Translations under genes and position numbers: made by a program | NCBI GenBank assembly: GCA_905250115.1 | Contig: CAJNOI010000001.1 | Location: forward strand, 1,007,115-1,071,114 | Source of the DNA: Adineta steineri | Lineage: Eukaryota > Rotifera > Eurotatoria > Adinetida > Adinetidae | Length of the DNA stretch: 64,000 bases | Direction: 5' to 3' | The notes under the pieces: model-generated | Told to the model about the DNA's origin: nothing | Database searches by the model: none | Seen by the model: only the letters and a program-made list of their open reading frames with translations | In this document: positions 11,464 through 29,467 of the stretch, in pieces | How the letters are laid out: every line of letters begins with the position of its first letter | Numbering within the stretch: position 1 is the stretch's first letter

Positions 11464-13554
11464 ATGGGTATCGGTAATTGTCATCCGTGTGCTAAATATC
11501 TTCTTCTGGTTCTTAATCTTATATTTTGGGTATGTAAATATCACGAATATAGACTAAAAGCAAATAGTTGTAGATGGGATATATAAACAGGTGTAAAAAT
11601 ATATTTTTAACGTGCTAAAAAACTTGACATTGATTTTAAAAGCAAAGCATTTCTTTCTTTTATTCTATTCACAAAATGCTTTTTTCATTAATATTCATGT
11701 AATATATTATTTAACAAAGCTGAATCTATAATAAAAATTAAATGAGAATGAAAAAGTACATTATTTTTTTTTTTGCTTTTAACAAAAATAATTATTGACA
11801 TTTTAGAGAATGAAATTAACGATTGAGAAACAGATTAATATACAATGACATGAGAGAGAAAAAAAATTAATTTCTTTTTGTTCGAAATTTTTCATTAATA
11901 CTTTCTAATCCTTAAACATACTTACTGATTGTCTATATCTGTCTTTATTTTGTTACTGATCTAGTTAAGTGGTGCTGCTCTTATTGTTCTTGGTGTTTTA
12001 TTCTTTACACGTCCTGAAGTACAACCTATAGTTCGTTTATTTAATTTAACTTCTATACCATTATCATCTATTGAAATAACAGCATTTTTTATCATTCTTT
12101 TTGGTATTATTATCTTTTTTGTTGGACTTTTTGGATTATGTGGTGCAATACGTGAATCACGTACTTGTCTGATACTTGTAAGTTATCATTATCATACAAT
12201 AACAACAATAACAAAAAAGAAATATTATTTTTTTTCCCTTAGTATATTGTTTTGGTAACAACTATTCTTCTAGCTGAATTAGCTTTATTCACATATATAG
12301 CTATAAGTTATGAGCAATGGCATACAGTTATAAAACAACGTCTTGTATCACAAACGAAAAAATACAATTATGAACATCCAAGTCAATATGAACGAGCAGT
12401 AGACTATGTTCAAAGCAAGGTAAAATAAAAAAAAAGAAATAAAAGTTGAACTGTTACATAAGATGAAAGAAAGAACGAACGAACGAAATAAAAAGTGATG
12501 AACACAGTTGGTGCACTTCTATTCCAAAGTTCACATATTGTATCTGCTATAACATTAAAAAAGAAAGATTTTTATATTAAACAAATATTATTAAAAATAA
12601 GATCTTAGTATGACAATGACCATGATGATGATGATGATGCAATTGTTATCATTACACTTGATCAAAATGTAATTTTTCACTTTCTGACATATATACTTAT
12701 GGATTAAGTTGAATAATGAACTTTCTTTCTTTCTTTCTTTTTTATTTTATTTCTTATTATAAAGCTTTTGGTCTTTGTCATCTTTATGTTGTTTACACTC
12801 TATAATCAAAAGGCAATTACAATTGAAAAAAAAATTACACAACACTTTCTCGACTAATATTGAACATTCGGAATATAAAAGACGAAATACAGTTCGATCA
12901 TTTATGTTCTATTCTATCCATAAAAAAATTATTGACTAAGTAAATAAATTGACATCGATCATTTAACTATTGTCATTTATGATGCAACCCTCTGCTACTC
13001 GTTTCTGATTGTCCTTGAGTATAATTCACCATCTGTATAAAAGATTCTACGAGAAAAACCGTCAAGGTTATATGAAGAAAACAACGTGCTTTATTTCCCG
13101 CAGTGTCAGACATGTTGAATAAACATCGAGAAAAAAAACAGATGATCTTAAACAAGCAAAACTTAAAAGGTTTTTTTTCTTCTTTTTATTGTTCATATTT
13201 AGTATCATTGTTGTGGTATTGATTCGGCATATGATTACAGTGATTCACTTGTTCCAGTATCATGTTGTTCTATAACAAATTCAACATCGTGTACGATCAA
13301 TCAAGTTAGCTCAAGTGGTATACCCGGATGCTTTCGTTTATTAACTCAAGGTACAATATATTGGGGAAAATTTTTTATTATCTTCGAATTAAGTTTATGT
13401 CTCCTTTCAGTGAGTAATCTTTTTTATTATTATGAGTTAAATCTATTTCTATTTTTTGAATAATCATTAGTTAATTGGAATTTTTCTTGCTATTTGTGTT
13501 TGTCAACATGCAATGCTTTATGATGGTTATATACAAGCACCATATCGTATTTAA
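11464..13554 (+). CDS. Tetraspanin
   Basis: Five exons (11464-11529, 11965-12177, 12243-12419, 13203-13409, 13471-13554), all multiples of three in length, give 248 residues. The order is that of tetraspanins: short cytoplasmic N-terminus with cysteines, TM1 (YLLLVLNLIFWLSGAALIVL), small loop, TM2 and TM3, then a large extracellular loop. The loop has the hallmark CCG motif (YHCCGIDSAYDY), a PVSCC motif and a further distal cysteine (GIPGCF). TM4 and a short tail (YDGYIQAPYRI) follow. Membrane organiser proteins of this kind gather partner proteins in plasma-membrane microdomains; the partner cannot be inferred. The third intron (12420-13202, 783 bp) is unusually long for this locus and holds GAAA/CTTT simple repeats. 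The first intron is 435 bp. Confidence 0.93.
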
Positions 13555-15207
13555 TGACAAGGACACATATTATACTTTAACGTCTTATCTTTAAATTTCC
13601 TTTTTTTTTATAGTTGATGGTGAATAGAAGAAAAAAAACTACTTTATTGTTTTTTATTCTTTTTCTTAAAGTTATTTACTTCTTTAATTTTTTTTTTCAA
13701 TTCAGGAATTTTGTTGTGTCTATAAAAAAACATCTTTATGTATATTTAGAAAGTATTTAGAAATGAAAAGTGAACAAAATGAAAAATAAAGATACACTTC
13801 GTAGGATTCTTAAATAATAATAATAATAATAATCAATATGGATAAAGTAAAGAACAGTCTTGTCTTTTTATTTTTAATACTATTCGTAAGAAATATATGG
13901 ATGCATATCTCTTAAGTGATTGATTGATGAAGCAGGAATCTCGACAGCGAATTGCTTGCATAATATAACTTGTCAACAGCTTGTCTATTGTTATGAGAAG
14001 AAGAAGAAAGAAAGATATTCGATGTAATTCGGTCAAGGATAATGATTTTATGTTATCAATATAAAAAATAAACATTAATATAATCGCTATTTAAATAAAG
14101 CTAATTATTAACTATAAAACTAAATGACTTTTATCATAATTTAAAAGTCATTAAAAATAAATACAAATATTATTAAACAATCTGTGTTTTTTTCTAATTT
14201 CATTAATTCATTGTTATATGATATATTATTATTAGTGAGAATTTGTTTGAATGCTTCATATGATTGATCATATTCGGTTGATGGCTTTCTATAAAACGGT
14301 TGATCTCTTTAATACTTGTTCTTTATAGATAATACTAAATATTATTCAAGGATAGACAGACATTTTTTTCTTTTCCTGTATTATGTTTTTTCTTCCATCA
14401 TCTATCGTCTAACGTCCTTGTCTCATGAGATCTGATTCTATATATAGAATACAATGTTTTCAATTTTTTATAATTAACAAATTTTATACGCTCAGAGAAA
14501 GACATTTGATCGATTTCTCGAGAAATATAATAATTCTTTTTCTTTATTCAAATATTTATTATACACTTCGATGTTCTGCTCGTTTACTTCCATTTCTCAA
14601 TTGAACTATTCAACTGACAAAGATTATTTTCAGTTTTTTTCTAATTCAACGTTAATTTCTATTTGCTTTCAATTCTAAATAAACATTTCCAATGACATTG
14701 GACAAACAGTTGTCAAGAACATTTTGCAATGTCAATAACCAAAATACATGGTTATGTTGTTAATAGCTCATTTATTGCTTCTTTTACTACAGCTGTAATA
14801 ATTTATATATGCTGGAATATCGACAGTATCGTTTCGATTTTCACCTTGAACGAGTGAAAGTACTTTCTTTTAATAGTCATTAAAAAAGTGTAAATTTTCA
14901 AAGAAAGCAATCGTCAGACAGCAAACGACATTTCTTTTTATTGTACTAATGAATAACAACATACAAATTCTATTATAAAAACAAGTTCATAGTAAAAAAA
15001 AACATCAAGTTATTCTAAATAAAACTATTGCTTTTCTTTTTTTGTCAAAGAATTAATCTAAGAAAATCTTTTGTTATTTAATTTTTATCATGATTATTAA
15101 GAATATTTTTAATACAAGAGTTATTTTGCGTCAAGCAAACTCTATGCAATATATACATAACTAGATAAGAGTCTATTTCTAATATATATTTTTATTTTGA
15201 AAAAATA
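13555..15207. other. AT-rich intergenic region between tetraspanin and coiled-coil gene
   Basis: Convergent 3' flanks. Poly-T and AATAAA-like words follow the tetraspanin stop (for example AATAAAG near 13785). The frame at 13833-14075 (-) has no recognisable motif. No other feature seen. Confidence 0.6.
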
Positions 15208-15875
15208 TTATTTCCAGATTCCTGATGTTGATTGCTGTTGTTGTTGGGGTTGTTGTTGAGATTGTTGTTGCTGTTGTTGTTTTGGTTTATCTTTTTTAAT
15301 TCGTGTTTTTGGTTGAGAAAGTCGTTCAAATAATTCAGTTGTATTACTTTGTTTATTATTATTATGTACGTCATAATCTAATTTTTTTTTAACTCCATTA
15401 GTTGAACTTGTTGTAATTGATGATTTATGTGGTCGTGGTGATGGTGAATGATTATTTAGAACTAAATCATCAACAACTGGTTTCAAATCTCTTTCAGCTA
15501 AATTTAATTGTTCGATAGATTGTTGTATATTTTGTAAAGATCGATTTGTTTTAGCTAATGGATGATCTAAAAAGAACTTCTAATAAATAAATGAAAATAA
15601 AGATTTGCTATTTACTATTGGATAAATTTTGTTCTTGATTTGGTGGTCGTTCAAGTAACATTTTAACATATCTCGATAATGATTCATTTGTTGATGATGT
15701 TTGATCATATTGTTGTCTTTCAATACTATCTTTAGAGATTGTTGCTTGAATTTCTTGTTGATTCTCAAATAAATTTGATGTTATTGAAGATGATGAACGA
15801 TAAGTTGGAATTCCTTGTTGATGATAATGACTTGTATTCAAATTACTATCTAGACTATAGGAATTTGTTGATGGA

Positions 15876-15911
<36 letters not shown>

Positions 15912-18458
15912 GGTTGATAGTTATGTGGGGGATGATTTGAAAATAGTCCATTATTACTAACATCTGTTGATTGGCTTCGATTAGTTAAATAATTATTATT
16001 TGAATGTTGAGAAGTTTGTGGATACCAATCTTGTAATGGATCGATTGGAGTCGAACGATAGAATGGTGATTGAAGAGCACTTTGTGGTCGAGATGATAAT
16101 AAACGACTAGCAAAGAAAAACGATTATAAAACAGTTTAATTATATTTCTTTTTTTTATCAGTAAAACAAATATTTGAGTTTCATTGATTAAAAAAAAACG
16201 TATAGGAAAATTTACTTTTGATTATTATCATGCCATTCAGAAGTATTTTCTTGTTGAGATGATGATGGTAAACGAGAATTTAATTCGAAACCATTCGCTA
16301 CTCGATTTGTTTGATCAACAAGTGAATCAATACGAGATGAAAGTGATCGTATAGCTGACATATTATCTGGATGATCGATATTAGTTAATGGTAACGAATG
16401 AAGAAATTCATTATTATTATTATTATTATTTCCTTTAACTTGTGTATCTATTAATCCTTGTGATTGCGTTTGATTATGTTGTCTTGATGATAATGGTGGT
16501 GGTGGTGGTGGTGAATTAATGATTTCATTTTGTGAAAAACTTGTTTTTGTTGTTCCTTGAAAAAGTGCTGTTTCAAAAACATCTTGTAGTTTTTTAGCTA
16601 AATCGTGTCGTTCAGCTTGCGTTGTTGATTGTATTCGATCGATTTCATTTTTCGTTTGATCGATTTTATTTCTTAATATATGAACACGATTTTCATGTTC
16701 ATGACGTTCATTTGATAAAATTTGTTCATGTTTAGCATCTAAATCTAATAATTTTCGACGATGTAATTCATTTAATTCTTCTTCAATTTGAATATGTTTT
16801 TTATGTTGTTCATCAAGACGTTGTGTTAACTAAACAAAACAAAAATATCCAATTGAAAATAAATCATAAGCATTTATTCTTATACTTTTGTTTCTGCATC
16901 ACGAATAAGTTGAATTTTAAGAGATTCAGTTTGTGCACGATATTTTGCTTCACGTAATTCAAGTTCCATTTTTAAAACATTCTTAAAAAAAAGAAGAATT
17001 GAATTTTTAAGAAATATTATTCTCTTTCTTGTAGAGAAGAGTTCAGTAAGAATAAATTGTCTGCTTGCTTGTGTGTCCGCAGGGTCAAAAAAACATCGAA
17101 AATCAATTTTTCAAAAAAAACATTTCTAGAGGTATTTTGATGCGGGAAGTTCAAATATGAGGTCTGTTGGGTAGCCATAGTCAGAGGGACCAAAGGTCAA
17201 AAAAACATCGAAAACCTATTTTCCAGTAAATGCGAAGAGGATGCATTTCTACGAGACAGAACTAAGCGAGTCCTCGGACGAGTGTTACTTGTTTATATTT
17301 ACTAACATTTTCACGTCGTTGTTCATCAAGTTCATTTTCTAATTGTCGAACTTTATGTTGATGATCACTATTATGTTTATGTTGATCACGTAACATTTGT
17401 TCAATTTCCTGTTGTTTTTCGTCGGATTCCGATCGAATAATATCAAGACGAGTTTCACCATTTCTTAATTCATTACGTAAATCAGTTTCAACTGTAGACC
17501 ATTGTTGTTTTGCCTTGAGCAAAAAAATAAATATTTAAATTCAATGAATTTTTAAAAATATTTTTTCTACCTGTTCAAAATCTTTAGTTAATTGTTGTAT
17601 ACGTTGTTCATATTGTTTAATTTTTGATTGTCCATTATCATAATCTTGTTTCATTTTTTCATTATCTTTTGTTAAACGTTCAATTGTTGAAATTTTTTCA
17701 TTTAATTGTTCATCAAATTGTTGTTTTTCATTGGATAATTTCTCACGATTTGTTTGTTCAATTTGCTTTAATTGTTGTGTTAAATTATTTAATTTTAATT
17801 TATAATCATTTTCTTTTTGTTTCCATTCATCAACAACATTTGGTATCATTTGTTCAAGTTGTTTCATACATAAAGTTTTCTTATGATCATTTGCACGTAA
17901 TTGTATTAATTCAGATTCAGCTTCACTTAAACGTTGTTGTTGAACATCAATTAATGTTTCTAATTGTTTTCGACGACTACGTTCACTTTCTAATGATGAT
18001 TTATAATAGACTAATTCAGGATTTAATTCACTAAGAAGTTCTATAAAATAGAAAATTTATTAATAGAACAAAAGTATTTTTTAATTAACCTGTTCGTGGT
18101 TGTTGATCATCAATTAATGGTTGTTCATTAGCTGCAAGAGTATTTGTTCGACTCATTGAATGTAATAATTGTCGAGCATTTTGTAATTGTAATAAACAAG
18201 GTTCTGTTGCTTGTAAATCATTTGTTTGAATTAAACTACGAAAAATACAATCAAATAATTATATTTAAATATTAAAATTTACTCTAATTGTTCATTTTCT
18301 TTTTCATATAATCTATGATCAGGTGTTGATGTAACCATTGTTGATGAATGATGACGATGAGAAGAATTCACAGGATCATGAACATTGAAACCTTCGAAAA
18401 GTAAACGACGTTGAGTGCGATTCTGTGAATCATTTGTAATAGTTGTAAATGACGACAT
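15208..18458 (-). CDS. Q/N-rich coiled-coil protein, possibly centrosomal
   Basis: About ten exons reading from MSSFTTITNDSQNRTQRRLL (18458) to STSGIWK-stop (15208). After a short N-terminus with serines, the middle of the protein is a long, nearly uninterrupted heptad-rich coiled coil (Glu/Lys/Gln/Leu rich, for example LTQQLKQIEQTNREKL and VRQLENELDEQRREN). The C-terminal third is disordered: poly-Asn, poly-Pro (SPPPPPPL), a poly-Gln run encoded by the TTG repeat near 15880-15910, and a Q-rich basic tail. One conserved-looking segment, SLSRYVKMLLERPPNQE, lies between disordered stretches and is reminiscent of centrosomal proteins such as centrobin; this is a weak recollection. A structural role at the cytoskeleton or centrosome is inference. 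Intron 16984-17305 is longer than the others and contains a repeat. Confidence 0.75.
17050..17275. repeat. Intron-borne insertion with a duplicated motif
   Basis: Inside an intron of about 320 bp, where neighbours are 45-60 bp, the phrase GGTCAAAAAAACATCGAAAA occurs twice (near 17091 and 17195), each followed by TTTTC-like sequence. Base composition is more GC-rich than the surrounding intron (GCGAGTCCTCGGACGAGTG near 17265). It looks like a small inserted repeat or a decayed element, and the longer intron is explained by it. Confidence 0.5.
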
Positions 18459-19107
18459 ATTCGGTCAACTAGAAGAAACAGAATTTCTTTGACCGTAAAA
18501 AGTAAAGAACAAATAGTAGTAGTCAATTGATGGACGATTATGGTCAATTCTTTTGTCTGAATAGAAACCATTTCTGAATCGATCTCAAAGTAAACTCCTC
18601 TTTGTTTTTTAAAAAAAATAGAGGTCTCTGCTATACTTTGATTAGTGTCGACAATTAAAATACTTTGATGTTTTCATGAATGAACATATTATTAATAGAG
18701 AAATATCTTTAATAGAATCATTTGTAGCATATTTCCTGTGAAGAAAAAAGGAAATAACCGTATTTCCGTTAATTCAATTGTTGAAATCCAATAGAAAATA
18801 AATAATATATTTAATTAGAAATAGTTCTATCATCACTACTATAAGACTCTATTTTTTTGAGCGAATGATAATAGAGATACTATATTATACAATTTACAAA
18901 TCTTTTTGTTTTTGAGTATCTACTCGATTTTGTGGTTACAAGTCCGTTATAATATGTTATAAGTATTCCTTTATTAGAGAAATATAATCACTAAAATGTA
19001 TATCAAAACAAAACTTAGCGAACGATAACACTTTAAATAATATTGTTTTTAATGCAATTCGTTAGATTCATTGTAGCACAAAACAATTTTTTTTGGACAC
19101 GAATTCA
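18459..19107. other. Intergenic, upstream of the coiled-coil gene and downstream of ASNS
   Basis: About 650 bp of AT-rich sequence holding the promoter side of the coiled-coil gene and the 3' flank of the asparagine synthetase gene. No coding exon or repeat is recognised. Confidence 0.55.
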
Positions 19108-21194
19108 TTATTGAGATTTTCCTGCATCACCTTGTTGTTCTTTGTAATGTTTAAGAACACGTGCTGATGGATCTGTTTGATCACCACACCATTTCGGAAG
19201 CCACATATATGGTATGAGATGTTCATGACCTGGATAGAGTTCTTCAAATATTGATCTATTCATAAAAATATTAAGTTAAAAAAAAAGATGATCATATTAT
19301 TTTACCGATAAAGGAATGCTTCTTTAGTTTTTGGTGTATTGAATGGATATAATGTTGAAGCATTTTGTAAATCATTATCGGAAACTTTTGTTTCAGCATA
19401 TTCTTGCATATATTCAAAAAGTGATTTTTTCTTTGCAGCAACACCATCAGAGAAAGCTTCTTTTGGTCGCCAAAGAATTTCTGATGGTATTAAATCAAGG
19501 CCATCGAATGCTTTTCTAAGTTTATACAAAAAAAAAAATTTTTTTTTTTTTTTGGATTTAGAAAATATTTATTTTATATTTTACCTTAAAAGATATTTTT
19601 CTGCTCGTTCTTTTGTTGGTGAACGTTCAGTTGGTGGTAATGAAAAATAATAAGATGAAAAAGCATGATCAAGAAATGGTACACGTAATTCTAATCCATG
19701 TGCAGCTGTTGTTCGATCAGCACGAAGTACATCAAAATAATGAAGATCATTACAAAGACGATGACTTTCTTTATCACCTTCTTCCGGTGTTGGTTGTCGA
19801 TAGAAATAAATATAACCTTGACAAACTTCATCAGCACCTTCACCAGATAAAACAACAACAGTATCAGTTTTTTCTTGAATATATTTCGATACAAAATACA
19901 TTCCAATCGAAGCTCGAATTGTTGTTATATCATAAGATTCAAGTGCTTTAATAACATTTCTTAAATGGCTAATTGCATCTTCTGCTGAAAAACGTATTTC
20001 ATGATGTTCAGTTCCTAAATGATCTGCGACCTAAATGAAATTTTAGATATATTCGAATAAAATAAGGTTAAAAATTTACTTTTCGTGCAGCAAGTAAATC
20101 AGGACTTTGTTCATCCATACCAATCGAAAATGTTTGAATTGGATAAGTAATACCACGTTTACGAGCTTCTTGTACAGTTATAGCAGCTATTAAACTTGAA
20201 TCAAGACCACCAGAAAGCATACAACCAATACGTCGATGTGACATTAAACGCATTTGAACAGCATTTATAAGATATGAACGAATATTTGTTAGAACATCAT
20301 CTTCATTAATATATTAGAAAAAGCTTTTTTTTATTAAAAATCAGTTTTTAATTACCTGTTACTGTAACATTGTTAATATCATATTTTGGAAATGCTCCAA
20401 TAGTATGAAAACGTTCTCGTTTAACAAATTCAACTTTTTCATTTTCATCTAATTTATATTCTTCATATGTACCTGGATCAAGTGGTTCAATTTTTAATGG
20501 TTTCTTTGATGCAACAGTAACACCTTTAAGACCTAAATACAATCAAAAAAAAAGTTAAATTAAATTTCAAAAAAAAGACAAAATTGAACCTTTTGCTTCG
20601 GATGACACAGCTAAAAATCCACAATCGGTAAAGATACGAAATGAAGGTCGAACACCAAATGTATCTCGACCAATAAAAACTTTTCGTTCTTTTGTATCGA
20701 ATAATACAAAAGCAAAAACACCATAAAGTTGTTCACACATAAAACGTGCTCCTTTATCATTATATAAATGAATTAAGATTTCTCCATCACATGATGTTTC
20801 GAAATTATAACCAAATTTTTTTTGTGTCTAAATAATTAAATTAAATAATAAAAGAAAACACATAAACATTCGGGTTTTTTTTCTTTACTTCTCGAAAATT
20901 GTAGATTTCACCATTATAAGTCTAAAAACAAACAAATCTATGAATTTTCTTATATGATATATGTGCACTCAAACTAACCATCCATATATGTGGTAATGCA
21001 TGGAGACGCATTGGTTGCATACCATAAATATCATCAACAATTGCAAGACGATGAAAACCAAAGACACATCTTGAATAATGATTAACGTTTTCAAAACGAA
21101 AACAATCAGGACCACGATGAGCGATATTAAAACAACCTGGTATTTGTTGATGGGTATCAACAGTTGAACCAAATATGCACCAAATTCCACACAT
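19108..21194 (-). CDS. ASNS: Asparagine synthetase, glutamine-hydrolysing (EC 6.3.5.4)
   Basis: Multi-exon gene from [10 protein letters not shown] (21194) to [12 protein letters not shown] (19108). It makes asparagine from aspartate, glutamine and ATP in the cytosol. Cys2, exposed after Met removal, is the N-terminal nucleophile of the class II glutaminase domain, and fixes the start. Other glutaminase motifs are HRGPDC, a tiny exon (about 20888-20921) encoding [11 protein letters not shown], and [11 protein letters not shown]. The synthetase half has the PP-loop SGGLDSS (exon 20068-20253), [27 protein letters not shown] and [11 protein letters not shown]. It ends in the conserved [27 protein letters not shown] region. 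The length, about 570 residues, matches animal ASNS. All key residues are present. Introns are 45-70 bp. The first Met of the longer frame upstream (21221) is not needed and would block Cys2 processing. Confidence 0.96.
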
Positions 21195-21895
21195 ATCAAG
21201 GTCTACAAACGAAAAGTACACGTTTTAATGAAATACACTATATGATTTATATCATGCGATTATATATATAAAGACACCCACACGCCACTAGTTAAAAACA
21301 TTGCGTCAGACAGATAGACATATACAAGGTTTCTTCTTCCTTTTTTTCTATTTATACGAATACATCGATAATGCATGCGCACAATGAATGTGTAGTTTAA
21401 TTTCATCAGCCTTGCATGAAAAGAAAAGAGAGAAAAAATAAGAAAACTATGATAGTCCAACGAACAACTGAAAATATATTCTTTTGAAATTGTAATAAGC
21501 AAGAAAGAAGAATAATATTTTTTCAAAGTGGAATTATATAATACAACTTATTATTCTTTTTCTATAATTTAAATAAGATATATTAAGGTTAAAAGTTCAT
21601 TTATTTGTACTATACAAATTTTATTATAATTAAATAAACTAAAAATATTTAGCTATTTTAAATTGTTTCTAATTAACAACTGACTAATATTTTTTTTATT
21701 CACAAAATTAACAATAACACCTAATAGAAATATATAAATAAGATTATTGTAATACAATACTTCTTATCTATAAAAGATCAAATATCGTATTATTCAAAAT
21801 ATAATTAGAATTATGAATATCAATAGAAAATAGATCTTTTATTTTAACTAAATGTCTAATTGAAACAGTAAAATTACTTTGTACATAAAAAAAAG
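21195..21895. other. AT-rich intergenic region between ASNS and the K2P channel gene
   Basis: About 700 bp. It holds the 5' flank of ASNS and the 3' flank of the channel gene. The frame at 21260-21526 (-) has no motif. No repeat or RNA gene seen. Confidence 0.55.
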
Positions 21896-26106
<4,211 letters not shown>

Positions 26107-27313
26107 ATGGCAACTCGTTCGCATTCTCGTTTTACTGATGATGTATTTTGTACACCAGTACCTACTGCGGCAGAGATCAATATTAAAACTGTAGATACAC
26201 TTCGTGATGAAATTTTTTTTTCATTGAATTCGAATGAACAATTTCGAGCAGGTTTACATACTGCAGAAGAAATAAAATCAAGAGAATTATATGAAAAATA
26301 TCCACCAAATTTCAAACATGAAAATAAAATTTTCATTTTTGATTTACTCAACAAAAAACATAAGTATTCACCATCAGAAGATAAGTCTATATTAATTACA
26401 AGATGGAAACCATTTGTACCATTTATAGAAACCACTAATTCAATACAAACAAAAGTTAGTTATCATAAGGATGTTTTTGATTATGAACCAATTGGTGATA
26501 AGGAAACAACAGTTGAATGGTATTTAAATTTTGCAAATAATGATTTATTTGGATATTATGGAGGACGTTTATTAGCTCAAGATGAATTACAAGTATTAGA
26601 ATGTGTTGAGTTAGCTGCTTTAAGAGAATATCTTGTTCAAACAACAAATACTGTTGGTTCACATACAGTAGGTTCAAGTGCAGATAATAGTAAATCAGTA
26701 CCAACTCCTAGTATGTTTTTCTTGAATAAAAAAATTCTAGTTTTTAAATTTTTAAACTCTAGTTCTAATAAGTAATGTTGAGCGAGTAATTGACTTAAAT
26801 ACAAAACACATTTATGGTAATGCTTTTGCTGATGCAAATAAAGCGCAACTTACAGAAGCATTTCGTGCAGTTCAACCACCTCAAATAGTCAATTTAATTG
26901 CAATTGAAGCACCAAGTCATGGTGAAGGTTCTTATACATATGATCAAATCCATTTTATATTATCTACTTCTTATACGGGTTTTAAAGCAGCACAAATACT
27001 TGCCAATAAAACACATTCAATGAATAATCATCAGTCTAGTTCAAAAACATTGCGTACAATAATACATACTGGTTGGTGGGGTTGCGGTGCGTATGGTAAT
27101 AATCGACAGATGATGCTTATTACGCAAATGTTAGCCGCTCAATGGGCACAAATTGATGAGATTATTTTTCATACACAAACTGATGAACACCAAGATGATA
27201 TTAATCAGGCTGATAATATTTTTAAGAAGTTAATTGAAGTCAAAGAAGTTAAAGAAGTTATAGATGAAATTGTTAAATTAAATCTGCAATGGGAAAAATC
27301 GAATAATACATAA
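26107..27313 (+). CDS. Poly(ADP-ribose) glycohydrolase-like (PARG-like) protein
   Basis: Two exons, 26107-26710 and 26763-27313, joined by a 52-bp intron, give 384 residues. The start ATG (MATRSHSRF) is the first Met in a protein-like context. Family signs, in order: FANNDLFGYYGGRLLAQDE, at the place of the PARG catalytic loop, then LECVELAALREYL, then NLIAIEAPSHGEGSYTYDQI. Near the C-terminus HTGWWGCGAYGNN matches the conserved TGNWGCGAFGG segment of PARG. PARG removes poly(ADP-ribose) from proteins. In canonical PARG the loop reads GGG...QEE; here it is YYGG...QDE, so the second acidic residue, the general acid, is kept while the first is Asp and the Gly-rich part is altered. Activity is therefore possible but not assured. 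No organelle signal is evident. The intron has a second possible acceptor (26740) that leads to a stop. Confidence 0.82.
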
Positions 27314-29467
27314 AAATAATAGTGTTTTACTTTTGTTTACACACAAAAGTATTTTTTTAATGATTTTTTTTGTCTATCTTTCGAATAAACAAAAAGCACA
27401 TTAGTTATTCGAGTCAGTAACTTATTGATTTTGTACTCTATGATACTGGTGGCTATATAGATTGAAATAGAAATTTATTATTATCTCGTTGTTAATAAAA
27501 CAATATATGTGATTATTTGAGTAAGATTGAAAACTGTTTATAGTTTTCAATCCTTCATAATCACCTTATGAAAGATTATAAATCTGTATTGTATTTATTA
27601 CCTTTGTGATGCTTTATATTAGTATAAACTATATCATTAATCTCAAGGTTTGTATTTATTAGAATGTTTTCAAATAATTTTATTCGATCTATTCAATCTT
27701 ATCTACATGTTCGGTATTAACAAAAATGAATTGAAAGGTTATATTTAATTTTTCTCTTGTTAACTATTCATCTTCTCAAAGTGATGATTTCATATAGTAT
27801 TCGAACGTATAAATATATGTAATATAATGTACCATATTTCAATGTTTTTATTCTCTATAGAACTATTACCATTATAGATAATTCAGTCATAGGTTGGTTA
27901 ATGTTTTATTAAGAAAAATGTCATTGATATTTTTCGACCGTTTATATTAAATATTTCGTATTAGAAACTTATCTTTAAGGCGAATGTATAAAAATATTTT
28001 CATCTCAATAGTGTTTTGCCTTCAGATATCAAATAACCATGTTTTTGAGCTTCCAAGAATACACTTACTAATATACATCTGATATATTTATATAAATATT
28101 AATAAAATAATTTCTTTCTACATATATATTTGACATACTTCAAATAGAACAGTAAATGTCATTATTATCGACGATCCATCCCTTGTTGCTCTCCAGGGAT
28201 TTGACTGATTTTATTTCTTCAAGAAATAAGATTTCTCGGAGAGAAAAAAAGGAAGAAGTTTTAGTTTTCGATATATAACTATTACTAATTATTATTCTAA
28301 ATTGTCTAAAATCGAGAAAACACGTAACTCGATATTATGTGCTGTATGATAATGATACATCTGTCTGTCCTTGATTTTATTTATATGTCATGTAGTACAG
28401 TATATAACAACGTCTTCTCGTATTATCTAGAAATATGTATATATACACATACATATACTTGATAAATGTACTGGTGAAACAACCGATAATAAATAGTCAA
28501 TATAAATTTGTTGTTCTGATATAGAAAATCAAATTTTCTCAATTAAAATAAAAACAATGGGAACATTTTCTTTGATTTTTAATGTACCTGTATGTAGTTT
28601 TCTAAGGTCACAGTATTATTATTATTTATAATTGAGATAATAAATCTTAATTACTATCTACTTTTGTCTGACTATATTAAATGAAAGGATAGAATGAGTT
28701 TCATAACAGATGAATTCTTTTAGTACTTAAAAAGTCTTAAATAATATAAGCTTTATTTATTTTAAATTTCAATTCAAATAATAATCCATAAAACTTTATA
28801 CTTCAATAGTTGTAATCATAAGTATGTTATAACTGTAAAAATACGACTTAATGATTATTGAGTATACATTTATTTGAAATAATAATCAAAAAACACATCG
28901 AAATGTTCTCAAAAGACAAAAGTTGCTTTATTTCTTAAGCAATGTTTGTTTCGAATTTCTTCGGCTTCATATTAATCATACATTGGTTTTACTATTTTTA
29001 TAAGTAGGAAAAGCAAGTATACAATCAACAAAAAAGAAGAAGATCTTTACAGAAGTTTCTACTGATATATAATAAATCTCAAATATTTTATTAATGCGAT
29101 GTAATCAGAATAAAAAAATGCAAAGTAACGAATAAAAAAAAAGAATATGAGATTAGTTCAATAAAATATATTTCTTTTCTCTGTGTGTGTGTGTAGTCGT
29201 CAAAGCAAGAAGAAATGAAATCAACACACCTATTTTAAACAAGTATGCAAATGTGATTTATTTCTGTTTCTTTTTTTTTTGCCTTTTTTTATTTTATTTT
29301 ATTCTTTCATTCTTCTACTTTTTTTTCTTATTGTCTATGGCAGAATAAAATTACTAACGAGCATGTCAAACATGCAGTAATGGTGATGAAGCAAACATAA
29401 GATTTATAAAAATAAAATATATAAACAAAACTTGATTGTAATACATACATTTTAATGTTTCATATAG
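27314..29467. other. AT-rich intergenic region
   Basis: About 2.15 kb between two genes on the plus strand. It holds a short TG repeat at 29183-29195. A CTCCAGGGAT-containing segment near 28190-28250 is less AT-rich but has no recognisable structure. No coding exon identified. Confidence 0.55.
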
